Shown: positions 1 through 11,691 of the stretch, piece by piece
Layout: the number at the start of each line of letters is the position of its first letter
Position numbering within the stretch: the first letter of the stretch is position 1
NCBI GenBank assembly: GCA_002989075.1
Contig: PSQN01000002.1
Coordinates: 760,097 to 824,096 of the forward strand
DNA from: Arthonia radiata
Lineage: Eukaryota > Ascomycota > Arthoniomycetes > Arthoniales > Arthoniaceae
Length of the DNA stretch: 64,000 nt
Direction: 5' to 3'
The notes under the pieces: generated by a model
Told to the model about the DNA's origin: nothing
What the model saw: only the letters and a program-made list of their open reading frames with translations
Database searches by the model: none
Position numbers and translations under genes: made by a program

Positions 1-3000
1 CGCAGTGAAGGGCTTCATGAATGAGACGTCAGCACCGTTGTGGATGATGGCGTCGGTGTCTTCGAACAACTGTCGAGCCTCGTCAGCACCCATGCCAAGT
101 TGTGGTTGGGCAAGATCTCCGGCGTGAATGACGATTTTGCGTGACAGTAGTCGTAGAGAGCGGGCGGCTGAGGAGTCGGGATCGCGAACGGCAACACAGT
201 GTACTTGCGCAACAGAGCTGCACATTACTAGATCACGTGCCACATGGCGACCAAGAAAGCCCGTGGAGCCGGTGAGTACGACTGTGAGTGCGCCTCCCTT
301 TGTTGATTTCCCTGCCAGCGGTGACCGGGTGATAGAAGCTTCGTCACCAACAGCAGTCTCAGCCGTCCAGTCCACGGCAGCATTGAGGTTGGGCGGTTCG
401 GGATGCGCATGTACTAAAGGCGCAGCCGCATCACTTTCCAGTCGCAACGCGAGGCTCTCCAGCGTGGTCATGTTGAAAAGTTCCGGTAGCGGGATCTTTG
501 TGCCAAACTCCTTGAGGATGTCCGCCTGTAGGCCGAGCAACGACAATGAGTTGCCGCCCACAGCGAAAAAGTTGGACTTTTTGCCAATCTGCATGCCGGT
601 GTGTCGAAGTAGTCGCTTCCAAATATCCCTGAGCTGGGCTTCAACAGGTGACATTGGCTCCTCTTCCATAGTGATCGTCTTCTGAGGCGCTGCGAGGGGG
701 AGCGTGGCCAGTCGTTTCCGGTCGAGCTTGCCACTGGCGTTCATTGGCATCTCGTGCAGCTCTACACCCTGGGTTGGCCGCATGTAGATTGGCAAAGGCA
801 GATCAGCCAGAAGCTTGGTAAGGTAGCCGACTGGGTCTGCGGGAGCCTTGTCAGTTGCGAAGACAACATAGGCGACCAGGAACTGTTCCGACCCCTGCCC
901 ACCACGAGCGCCGACAGCAGCGTTGACCAACACGCCCCTTGCACGGTCCAGAATGGTGCTGGCAATGTCGGTGAGCTCGATCCGAATGCCACGCAACTTG
1001 ATCTGCGAATCGCCCTCCATACGTCCCATATGGACAATCGAGCCGTCAGACAGCATTCGGCCCATGTCTCCCGTAAGATACATGCGCGACCGAGCGGCTG
1101 AAACGTCAGTGGAAACTGGGTTCGGCACGAACTTGGCACTGGTCAAAGTGCTATTCCCAAGATATCCGGCACTAATGGCAGATCCCGCAACAGCGATCTG
1201 ACCGGGCCAACCTAGAGGCACAGGTTGATTCCATTCGTCCACCAGGTGGACATCGTAACCTGGCATAGGATGACCGATTGGAATCTGCGTTTCGGCATCC
1301 AAAATCTCGTCATTGTAGAGCACATCGTGCACGCTGGAAGCGACGGATATTTCAGTCGGGCCTGCGAGGATTTGTTAGATGATAACACACTCTGCACGTG
1401 GCAAGTCAACTTACCATATTCATTGAAGACTTTGAGGTTCGGTAAGTCTAGCGCGCGGAAGCCAAGTCGTACAGAAGCTGGGAATGCTTCACCGCCACAG
1501 AGCGCGATCTTCCATGCATGGCAGGAAGTAAGAACGCCCTCTGAGTGCTGAAAGAGTGCCGCATACTCCGATGGTGCCATCAAGGTCAGCGACACTTTCT
1601 CTCGTCGCATGAAGTCAGCGATTTCACGCATTTCGGAGCGGTTGCTTGACAAGGCAAGCGTGCCGCCGTTGGCCAATGCATAGAAGATCTGAGCGAGCGA
1701 AGCATCGTAACCGTAGGCGCTTTGCTGGAGTACGGTCTCTTGTTTCAAGCCTAACCGGGAGGTCAAGGCACCGACGTGAGTCATGAAATTGGCGTGAGTA
1801 AGTTCGATGCCCTTCGGTTTACCAGTGGTACCAGACGTAAACATGATAACAGCTGTGTCTGAAGGCTTTGAGTGATCATGCACGTGACGCGCGCCTTGCT
1901 GTTGAATTACTGACACGTTTAGCGCGTTGACGAGCCGCTGCTCGGTGATGCTACTCATGCGTATCTGTGTGGAAGCGTCGCAGAGAACAATCTCAGCTTG
2001 CGATTCGCTCACAATGGTTGCGAGTCGCTCGTTGCTGTTGCGGCTGTCCAGCGGTATGTAAATGCCGCCGACGCGGAGTATAGCGAGCAGAGAGGTGATA
2101 GCATCTAAGCCTTGCTCGCAGAACATACCAACGCGAGTGCCGGGCGTAGCGCCCAACTGTTGCAGACTGTTTGCTATTTGGTCCACCCGTGCGCTCATCT
2201 GTCGATAGGTAAGAGATGCTGACTGGCTCTTCAAAGCAACATGATCAGAGTATTGTCGAGCCATTTCATCTACCCGTTTTACCAATGTAGAGTGCCAAAT
2301 CGGCGGCAAGTTCGGCCCGCGCCCGAATTCGATGGCGGCGGATCGCAGGTTCGGGCTGAAGAGCGCACATTCATCCAAAGTCATGGCAGGCCGAGAGGAT
2401 ACCTGATCGAGAAGTTGGATATAGGTATCCATGAAGAGGTCTGAGCCGGCCTTGTCAAATAGGTAGTCTTGTGTTGAAAGAGTGATACCAGCACGACCCT
2501 CATCCTCATCCACGGACACAATGAAGTCGAACGGATGTTTTGCATCCTCGTATGATAAATAGTCCATCTCGATGTCTCCAACAGATTTCTGCATATTGCT
2601 TCCCATTCGGTAGTTAACCAGAACCTGGAAAAGCGGTGGATGTGTCGAGGCTGTCTCGGCGCCGATATCATGCAGTATTTGGTCGAGCGGTACACCAGAG
2701 TTACCGAGCGCGCCATACACCGTGTCGCGGGTCTTCGAAAATCGATCTGAGAACGACTCGCCGGCGCTGGTCTTAAATCGCAGCGGCAGCGACTCGAGCA
2801 CGAAGCCCACAGTCTGCAAGAAGGCCGGGTCCGATCTGTTGGCGTCCGTCATGCCAAGACACATGTCGTCAATGTTTAGCCACTTGGAGAGAAGTATTTG
2901 CAGAACAGCAAGATAGAAGTGAAAGGGAGTTCCTTTGCCTTCGGCGGATACAGCGCGAATGCTGGCGACGAGGTTTCGATCTAGTTCCACAAAGTTCTCG

Positions 3001-6000
3001 CTGACTGAGTATGACTGTAGACTCTTCCGCACCTGAGTCTTTGCCGGAGGCAGGAGCGGCAGTGTTTGTGGCAGGTCAGCAAACTCCTTCTTCCAGTAGT
3101 TGCGCTTGTCCACAACGGGCTTGGTGTCAATGGTACGCTGCTGCTTTGCCGAAAATTCGATGAATTGTGTGGCGGGCGGCAAGCGCTTCAACGGGTCAAT
3201 GTAGTACTGCTCCACATCCTGAAGGAAAATCTGCCAACTGACGGCGTCGATCATGATGTGGTGGTATCCGAACACGACGGTGTGGTAGTCTGGCTGGTGA
3301 GAAAGGACAGTGGTAATGAACACATCGCCATTTTCAAGATTGTAGTCGTACACTGAGGAATGAGACCTGGCTTTGTCAACATCATTGGAGTCATTGGCTT
3401 CTCTAATATGCTCCAGCCGGAAAGTGGAATAAGCGTTGACGGCCTGCATAGCCTCGCCCGTCGCGGGATCAGAGAAGTAGCACGTGCGGAAGGGCTCATG
3501 ACGATGGATCGCACGCTGAATGGCCTTTTCAAATCGCGCAACATCCAGAGCGCCTTTCAACTTGTAAGTCGTTGTACAGTTGTACGCCGTCTTCTCCTCC
3601 AAGAGCATACAGGGGAGCCAGATGCGCGATTGCCCGAGGGACATCGGAGCAACTTTGTCGTACATGACACCGTCCATGTCCTCGAGCTCACCGTCCGAAT
3701 CGTCCGAGGTAGGTGGAGTATTAATGCCGTCCCAGTCGTCTTCGCGAGAAGAGTCGTCAGTAGTGCTATCATCTCCCGAGCTCAGGGCGACTTCGTCCAC
3801 CGTTGCAGATGCGCTCTTCTGTTGCTCGAACACCTCAGGGACAATCTCATCGATCACTTGCAAGGGTCAGCATGAGCTACTAGGCAAGATAGGCAGAAGC
3901 GAGAACAAACCTTGTGCGACGGAAGCGCCACTCAGTACTTTTAGCACAGGCATGTCCTTGTCGACTTCTTTGAGAAACCATGAGCGGACCGCCACAGCTA
4001 CAAGTGAATCAACACCTAGGTCAATGATGGGAAGGTCAGTCTTCACACCACCAGGCGGGAGCTGTAACATCGCCTCCAGCTGACTTGCGAAGCACTGGCT
4101 TAGCACTGTCCCCATTTCGGCCTCGGAAGTGCAGCTTTGGAGCTGACTTGTGACGCTTTGAGCCGGGCCTGTGTCTTTCGCAGCGGCGTCGGCAGACTGA
4201 AGCGTGAGATGGGAAAAACGTGGCTCTGTGTGCCAGGGCAGTGGATTCCTGGCCACTTCGCTAAAGCGCGATAGGCCAGTCGTTATCTGTGGCGACAACG
4301 TAGAATCGGGCTGGCCCGCCACGATCGCTTCGACAAACATGTGATGAACATCGCGTTCTGAGATTGGGCGGTATCCTTGTCTGCGCAGGCTCTGGTAGAT
4401 CTCGGTGCCACCAGTGCGGTTGACGTAGCCGATGCCGTAGAGTAAGCCTATGTCGATGACGGAGGCTGCAAGGCCGCGCTTGCGACGATTTTGAGCCAGT
4501 CCGGCCATGTACTATGCTGTACGTTAGATGCAGGGAAAAGACAAGCAAAGGGACCTCGCTGTGCGCCAGACTTACCATATTAGCAGCTGTGTAGTTGGAC
4601 TGACCTCTGTTGCCCAGCACAGCAGTCAATGACGAAAACATCATGAAAAAGTCAAGCTTGTCTTGCGCGAAAGCCTCATCCAGGTTCCTCGAACCGTCGA
4701 CCTTCGGACGCAGCACCTTTCTAAAATCTTCCGGACTGACGTCAGCAAATAATCCATCAGCAAGCACCATAGCGCCGTTTACAACCCCGCCAATGGGAGG
4801 ATGGGACTGCGACAGCTCAGCTTTCAGGCGTCGGACGTCCGACACTTTGGTCGCGTCCATGGGTGCCACCGTGATAGTGGCACCAAGCGCTTCCAGCTTC
4901 TTCTTCCAAGATGGGTTACGGTCGGGATTTCTGTGGGATTAACTCTGTTAGCAAGCGGATCGGATTGAGCAGGTATGAGTAGTTCTTACCGGCTGACAAC
5001 AACAATGTAACGCGAGCCGTTGTCTATCATATATTTGCATAGAGATTGTCCGAGGTCACCGGTCAAGCCAACCAAAAGGTATGTTTTTCTTGGCGAGAAG
5101 AGGCTCGCAGGCTCGATAGTCCGGGTCAGGGCTGGAACCAATGGCGTTGCAGACCAGTCGACGACGGTGAATGGTGAGCTCCAACTGTTTTCAACGATAT
5201 CACGAGTGGACTTGATGTCGACCTGATCGGCCAAACGAGATAGTGACGGAGAGCTCCGAATAGCAGCGATCAATGACTGAAGAGTCGAACTGATATCCGC
5301 CTGACTGGAGGAGATCCCTACAGTACTATTGGGGCGCAGGAAGGTGCTGGATGACTCAATAGGGACATCGAGAAGATCTTTGAGCAGCGACCGAGAGTCT
5401 GTAGCTGTTGAGAAATCAATGGCAGACCTAATCGAATGAGGCAGCGCAGCCTTGTTGGCGCGTCGGGTGGCCTGTTTTCGCAATAGAATCATCGACTCGT
5501 GCTGTTGCGCCTTCCTCGCGTCCGTAGTGGAGAAGTAAATGGGTCCACCTCCATGTTGCGAAGCGCCTAGTAGGTCTCGCATCACTGTTGCAAAAGCAGG
5601 GTCGGCCTCGTGGATGAGCAGAGGGGTTGCAAAGGAGTGAGCGACGACCTGCTGAGCGACGACCAAGCGCAGGATCAGCCCCACAAGAGCTGGACCGCTC
5701 ATGTCGGTATGTGGAATGTCATGCATCCTAGAAACAGGATGTTAGCATAGCCCCTTCTGAAGTTTGTTCCGGTTTTAAATAGAGTGTTTTGAGACAACGC
5801 CGGCGCGCTAGCTGCCGAACGGTGGCTTTGGAGCAATAGAAGGGAATTTGTAGATGTTCTAAGACTTACCACGCTCTGGGAACCACGTCGTAAGATGAGC
5901 TTGAAGGGAAAACGCCGAGAACCTGCTTCTTATCCTGCGTCATGCCAAGGCCAATGAACATGTGCCCGAATGCTCCTACTGGACAAGCAAATAAACTGTT

Positions 6001-9000
6001 GTGCAGGATTCGCACGATCTCGTGCTCCACGTTTCTTGCCGCGAGTTGCAAAGGAGTTTGGTTGGTGTTCGTGACGGTATGAGCAGTGGCCGTGCCTGTC
6101 TTTGCTGTGCCGAGCTGTAGACGGAACCGCGCCGGGTCGACTTCGTGGCTAATGACGCGACGAATAGAGTTAGCCCTGTCGTTCATGCTCTTGACCGGAA
6201 GCACCCGAGGAATGGAAATCTGGCCATTCTCATCAACCAACTCATGCTCGGTGGTCCAAAGGTATCGCTTCGCGTCGATCGAATCGGCCAGGGCAAGGCG
6301 GAAGAATGTCTCCCGAACCGTATCGATGGCTGACTTGGGCGCTGCAACATCGAGGAACTGCAAAGTGAACTGTGGAACCTCCTGTTTTAGTGTTCTGCAG
6401 AAACCCATGCTGGCGTAGTGGAACGGATTGTCCGCTCTGAAGCCAGAAGTGAGCCACAAAACAAAACGCTGGGGGCTGAATATCTCCAAGAGCCTTTTCA
6501 TAGTATTCTCAGTCATGCGCTCCATGACCGGTTCGTCCAAATCAGCCAGAATGACAGCCGCGCGGAGATTGTGGGTGTCCGAGGGACTGATCGTCTCAAA
6601 CGAGTCTGCTGTGATCACGCGTCCTTGCCATTGATCGAGGGTCATGTTGAGGCCATTGATAATTGCTCGTGTATCCGGCGTCTTGCCACCGACAATGAGG
6701 ACGTCGCCTGATGAGCCAACCATTTCAAAGTCAGCCTGCAAAGGATGACGCAGGGCCTCGACGACAGGGTCCACAGCCTGGGTCAACAGCATTGAATGAC
6801 TGCTACCTGGGGTGTGATAGTCGAATAATGGCTCAGTATATCCGGCGCCGTTCAACAAGTCCGTGTGTTCAAACGTCTGCGTCTTGCGTGAAGGGCCCTG
6901 CTTCCCTTGCAGACAGCACATCAGCCGCTCACGCAGCAAGCCTTCGGCAAAATGTAGAACGACAAGATATCCACCAGGCGTCATGAGCTTGCGAATATCC
7001 TGCAGTTGGCCTTCTGCAATCTCTTCGTCATCACTCAGGTACTGGCTAACGATGACGAGATCGAATGAGGAGAGTGGCCACGCCTGTTCCGCTAGAGGTC
7101 CATCTTGGAGAGATAGTGTCGTTACATTTCGCGCGGAGTTCTTCGCCAGATGCTGAGGCGAATCTTGGCGATGCGCATAAGTGTAAGATGCGAAAGACTG
7201 TAGAGCGTGCAACACGGTTGAGGTAGACAACCCAGCGCCAAAGTCCAGCTCCAAGATATTCATCTTCGGATAGCGGTGGCACATGGGCTCCACAGCACGA
7301 CTTACTTGTCGATTCAGAGCAGCAACGTCCAAGCTTTCTTGCTTTAGCTCTTGTGCCAGGCCAGGAATGAGCGCTCCAAGGCCGTGTTCGCCAAATTTGC
7401 GCAGTAGCCCTAGTGCCGGACTATAAGGGGATGAGGAGATCAAACTATCGATGCCGCCGTCTTGGATTTTATGTTTTGGATTGAGGTAGTAAGCCGCGAC
7501 CTGCTCGCACTCGGCGTCAAGAGTTGGATCAGACGCGACAAGAATCTCGCCTTCGGTTTGTGGCATGAGACTGCCTGCGTCGGGCTTGAAGATGGTCTCG
7601 AAGTACAACTCGCGATCGTCTGCCTCGATTGACTGCGAAGCATTGACCGTCAAACCTTCGATCTGGATCTCCATGTCGCCGGCTGCATTGAACATCTCGA
7701 TATCTGCAGAGAAACTGGCTTGCTTAGCTTGTGTTGTGGGTGAAAACTCTGTTACGTATGCATCAATGCCTAATTGGCAAGTCTTGTCAGTCACTTCGCA
7801 CTCTGGAATCAGGAAACGCATGCGGTGGATAGTTTGCGGTAAGAATGCTGTCCAAAGCGCTCCGTCGTTCGGCGCTGCGATCGCAACGAACGCGACTTGG
7901 AAGCTGGAGTCCAGCATGGGTGGCCGCACCCGCAGAGCTCCTTGATCCTCAGGGTGAGGCTTTTCCAGATTGGCAGTTGCATATCCGAGACGTCTCTTCA
8001 GCGATGTTACGGATTTGAATGCTCCAGTATACGCCAATCCGGTGTCTTGGATGGAAGCATAGAAGTCTTCTGAGTCCACGTGGCTTAATTCATCGGATCG
8101 CGCAGGCTTCACCGGCAGAGAGGCCGTGCCAGCTTCTCCCGTGCAGACGAGCACCTGGCCGGTGACTGCTTTTCGCATGCGCCGCTCTCCGTCGATCGGT
8201 GCGAAGTCTAGTGAAAATGCTGCATGGAGTTGGTGGGGCTCCTTGGAGGGCTGCGTTGCCAACGTGAAAAGTATCTCCACACCAGGCGAGTCATCAGCCA
8301 TTGCAATACCGTTGTGAATCTCAATGTCTTGCAGCTCGACCATCTGCACAGGGACTGCACCAGCCAAGACGCGGGCAGCGTCGAGGGCCATGATGCAGTA
8401 AGCGGCCGCTGGAACAATAATCTGACCCTGGAAGCGATGGTCTTTGAGCCACGAAATGACGTGCGGTTTCAATATGTTTCGCCAGCGAAGACACGCATCA
8501 TTGTCGTCGGACGTCCTGACACCCAGTAGCTCATGGGGCGCAGCGGCAGGATGCAGGTATTGGCGCGCCATGCGCGAGTCGCGGAAGTGTAGTTGTGAGT
8601 GATCCTAGAAGGTGTCAGCACAGCATGTTCTGGAGTTGGATAATGTTCCCAACAAAGGGCTATTGGACAGCGCCAGCGCTTCAGCTGACTGACAACGACT
8701 TTTGAGGCACAGAACGAAATGTGCAGCTGCTCCGAGACTCACCTAGAAATGAATTGTCAGCACAGCCCATTCTGAAGTTTGTTCAGGCTCAAACAAAGTG
8801 TTTTAAGATAATGCCGGCGCGCTAGCTGCCGAACAGTGGCTTCGAGGCAACGGAAAGGAATGTGTCGATGCTCTAAGACTTACCCAAGGATACGTTGGCA
8901 TATTTTTGACGACTGGAGCATCCTTGCCTGATGCTCCCAAGGTGGCGGTGATATACTGAGCAAAATCAACAGCAGCCGGACCAAGAGTAGTCCATAGCAA

Positions 9001-11691
9001 TGTCATCGTTTCGGACAAGGCCACGAGGTCGTTGGTTCCACGATTGAGGGCGCCAGCATAGGGAAGTGCTTTGCCGATCGCGTCTTGCATCGTCTGGAGC
9101 GCGGGTCCTTTGAGCGCCGCGTGAGGTCCGACTTCGACTACAGCGTCAAATGGCTCTTGCTCAACAAGAGCACGATGCAACGCCTCAGTGAACAAGACAG
9201 GCTGCACCATGTTGTCTCGCCAATACGTGCCAGCAAGCTCAGCCGCCGAGGGTGACCCTACCGGTCCATAAACGCTAGACACCCATGCGCAAGAGGAGCG
9301 CATTGGCTTAACCGACACATTGCAGGCTGCTAGAGATCGTAGGTAAGCCGCTGCGCATTTGTCCATGTGGTGTGAATGATAGGCAGTGTCGACTTTCAAT
9401 GCTCTTGCGAACTTCTTCTGACCTTCTAGCATTGCTTTCGCTTCTTGCACGGCCTCGAAGTCTCCACTTAGCGTCACGCTGGCGGGGGAATTAACTGCAG
9501 CGACGAACAAGCGATCAAGGAAGCACTCCTGCTCACACAGGTCAATCGCTTCCTCGACTCCCAAGCCGGCCGCAAGCATGGACCCCTGGCTATCATCAGG
9601 TCCAGATGCCAACTTCGCGTGGTAACCTCGATAATAAGCGATGAGAATTGAATCGCGCGCCGAAAGCACACCCGCTGCATATGCAGCGCCAATCTCACCA
9701 GAGCTGTGGCCCACGACACCGCTGAAGCGGACGCCTGATGCTCGCATCACATCGACTAATGCGACCTGGATGGCAGTACAGAGGGGCTGTGACAAAGCGG
9801 CTTCATTTAAGCGTGAGTCGGCGGACGCAGCCTGGAGCTCGTTGCGGATGGACCACGGAGGTGGGTCTGGGCACGCTTGCAATGCATCATCCATAGCCTG
9901 TATCGAGCTGCTGAATAGCGGCGAAGTCTGAATTAGACGCTTGCCCATCGTCGGCCATTGGGCACCTTGACCTGTAAATATGCCCAGAATTCGACTGTCA
10001 GCGTCAGCGGGCTTGGAGCGAATGCCGAGTGCGTTTTGAGACTCTTCCGCTTTCGCTACGACACTGGCCATCTTTGCGACTAGCTCCTCTCGAGTGGAGC
10101 CCGAGAAAGCGATTTTGTAGGCCAAATTAGATCGTCGAAAAGCTAGTGTAGAGGCGACATCTTTCAGGCAGACGTCATGGTGGGTCCTGAGGTACTCGAT
10201 ATGGCTTCGAACCATACGGAGAAGCACAGGCTCCGTATGAGCCGAGAAGAGGATTGTGGTGCATGGGGGATCAGTGATATCTTTCGCAGTAGTCTGAGGT
10301 GGTAGTAGCACAGCTCGGCGACCGTTGTGAATGACAGGCTCATATTTCTCAAGCACAGCGTGTGCGTTGGTTCCGCCGAAGCCGAAGGAGTTGACACTGG
10401 CGCGCCGTGGCTGACCTGTTGGAGGTTCAGGCCAAGGTAAACATTGGGTAGGTACTTGAAGATTTTTCATGAATGGAGCGACGCTTTTGTTGACGGTCTT
10501 CAAGTGCTGATTCTGGGGGATGAGTCCGTGATTCATTGCCAAGACGATCTTCATCAGGCCTGCGATGCCCGCAGCACCCTCGGTGTGGCCGATAATTGTC
10601 TTGATGGAGCCGACGAGTAAACGCTGATGCTCTTCGCCGTCGGGCTGTGTGCTGCTTTCGTCGATTTCTCCGAAGAAAGCCGAATGAATGGCTTCTGCTT
10701 CGCGTGGATCACCAGCTTGTGTGCCAGTGCCGTGTGCTTCGAAGTACTGGCAGCGATCGAGCGAGTTTCTAGCGTCGAGTCCAGATCTTGCGTACGTGTC
10801 TCGAATGAGAGCGGCTTGCGCCTGAGAACTGGGCATCGTGATACCCTTTGACCGCCCATCAGAGTTCACGCCAGTCTCGCGGACTATACATTCGATGTTG
10901 TCCCCATCGGCTAGTGCTTGGGATAGCGTTTTGAGGAACAAGACGCCAAAGCCATCCCCTCGTGCGTAACCGTCCGCGCCGGCATCCCACATCTTTGACG
11001 TGCCGGTGGGCGAAAGCATGTGCAAGCTGGATTCTGCGATGAAGTTCTCAGGTGTGAGCATAATGTTAGCGCCTGCTGCGCATGCGATTGATGTTTCTCC
11101 GCTCCGCAAGCTGAGAGCTGCTTGGTGGAGCGCGACCAAACTGGATGAGCAGGCGGTATCGATGGTCATTGACGGTCCATTCCAGTTAAAAAAGTAGGAA
11201 ATGCGGTTTGATATGATGGATCTGGCGGTCCCCGTTGCGGTGTACTGGCTCATGGTCGCCTTGTCTTCGCCCACTAGGCCAGCATAATCGGCCGTCATGG
11301 TGCCAACGTACACGGCGATCTGCTTCCCGGAGCATCCGTTCAGCGTTAGGCCAGCAGACTCCATACCTTCGTACACTGTTTCGAGAAGAATTTTTTGTTG
11401 CGGATCGATAGCTTCCGCCTCCTTGGGAGTGATGTTGAAGAAAGAGGCGTCAAAGGCTCGGGGGTCCTGCTCGAGCCAATAGCCCTTTGGAGCGTTCGTG
11501 GTTCCATGATGTTCTCCATCGGGATGAAAGAAGCCCTCAGCGCTGAATCGATTAGATGGAGTATCTTTGGAGAGATCGACTGGATCACTGAGGAGCTTCC
11601 AAAGTTTGGAGGTGGAGGTGACGTCGCCGGGGAAGCGACAGCCGCTGCCAATAATTGCTATGGGCTCCGATGGAGCCTCGGTATAAGTCAT
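1..11691 (-). CDS. Hybrid polyketide synthase-nonribosomal peptide synthetase (3' end outside window)
   Basis: Builds a reduced polyketide chain and couples it to one amino acid. Exons (minus strand): 8884-11691, 5870-8604, 4990-5727, 4576-4930, 3911-4511, 1415-3856, <1-1361; phases agree and give 3,680 residues before the window edge. Domains: KS (DTAC, C181; later EAHGTGT and an IGHTEG histidine), AT (GHSSG, S663), DH (H992 in DHRFQG, D1168 in LDSSFQ), a methyltransferase region near 1380-1520 with a poor SAM motif, a pseudo-ER linker, KR (SNYTAAN, Y2207), ACP (GVDSL, S2381), C (HHIMIDA, H2611-D2616), A (SGTTGKPKG near 3085; NEYGPTE across an intron), T (GGNSL, S3498) and the start of a reductase release domain (TGSTGFLG near 3590). 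No cis ER domain is visible, matching the enoyl reductase gene at 22665. Two intron positions hold copies of a repeated intron. The release chemistry (aldehyde or Dieckmann) cannot be decided because the R domain is cut. Confidence 0.96.
5728..5869 (-). repeat. Introner-like intron copy C (142 bp), intron 2 of the PKS-NRPS
   Basis: On the minus strand it starts GTAAGTCTTAGAAC, has TGCTAAC and ends TTTCTAG. It shares long blocks with copy A (CTTAGA after the donor, the GCGCGCCGGC core, AACAAACTTCAGAA near the 3' end). It lies in the pseudo-ER region; splicing restores the frame across a split Trp codon. The other introns of this gene are 53-64 nt and unrelated. Confidence 0.88.
8605..8742 (-). 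repeat. Introner-like intron copy B (138 bp), second half of intron 1 of the PKS-NRPS
   Basis: On the minus strand it starts GTGAGTCTCGGAGC, has TGCTGAC and ends CTTCTAG immediately before exon 2 (GATCACTCACAA...). It is the most diverged of the three copies but aligns end to end with copy A. It can be excised together with copy A as one 279-nt intron or after copy A in a second step. Confidence 0.82.
8743..8883 (-). repeat. Introner-like intron copy A (141 bp), first half of intron 1 of the PKS-NRPS
   Basis: Read on the minus strand it starts GTAAGTCTTAGAGC, has a TGCTGAC branch site and ends TTTCTAG. Its end directly touches the GTGAGT donor of copy B with no exon between them. It is clearly similar along its whole length to the introns at 8605-8742 and 5728-5869, including the shared block GCCGGCGCGCTAGCTGCCGA (plus strand). 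Confidence 0.88.

Noticed and set aside
1-3860. Separate NRPS-like gene for the C-A-T-R part
   Set aside because: The exon chain from the ACP to the C domain is in phase (54-nt intron at 3857-3910), there is no start codon or promoter-like gap, and the domain order is that of a fungal hybrid.
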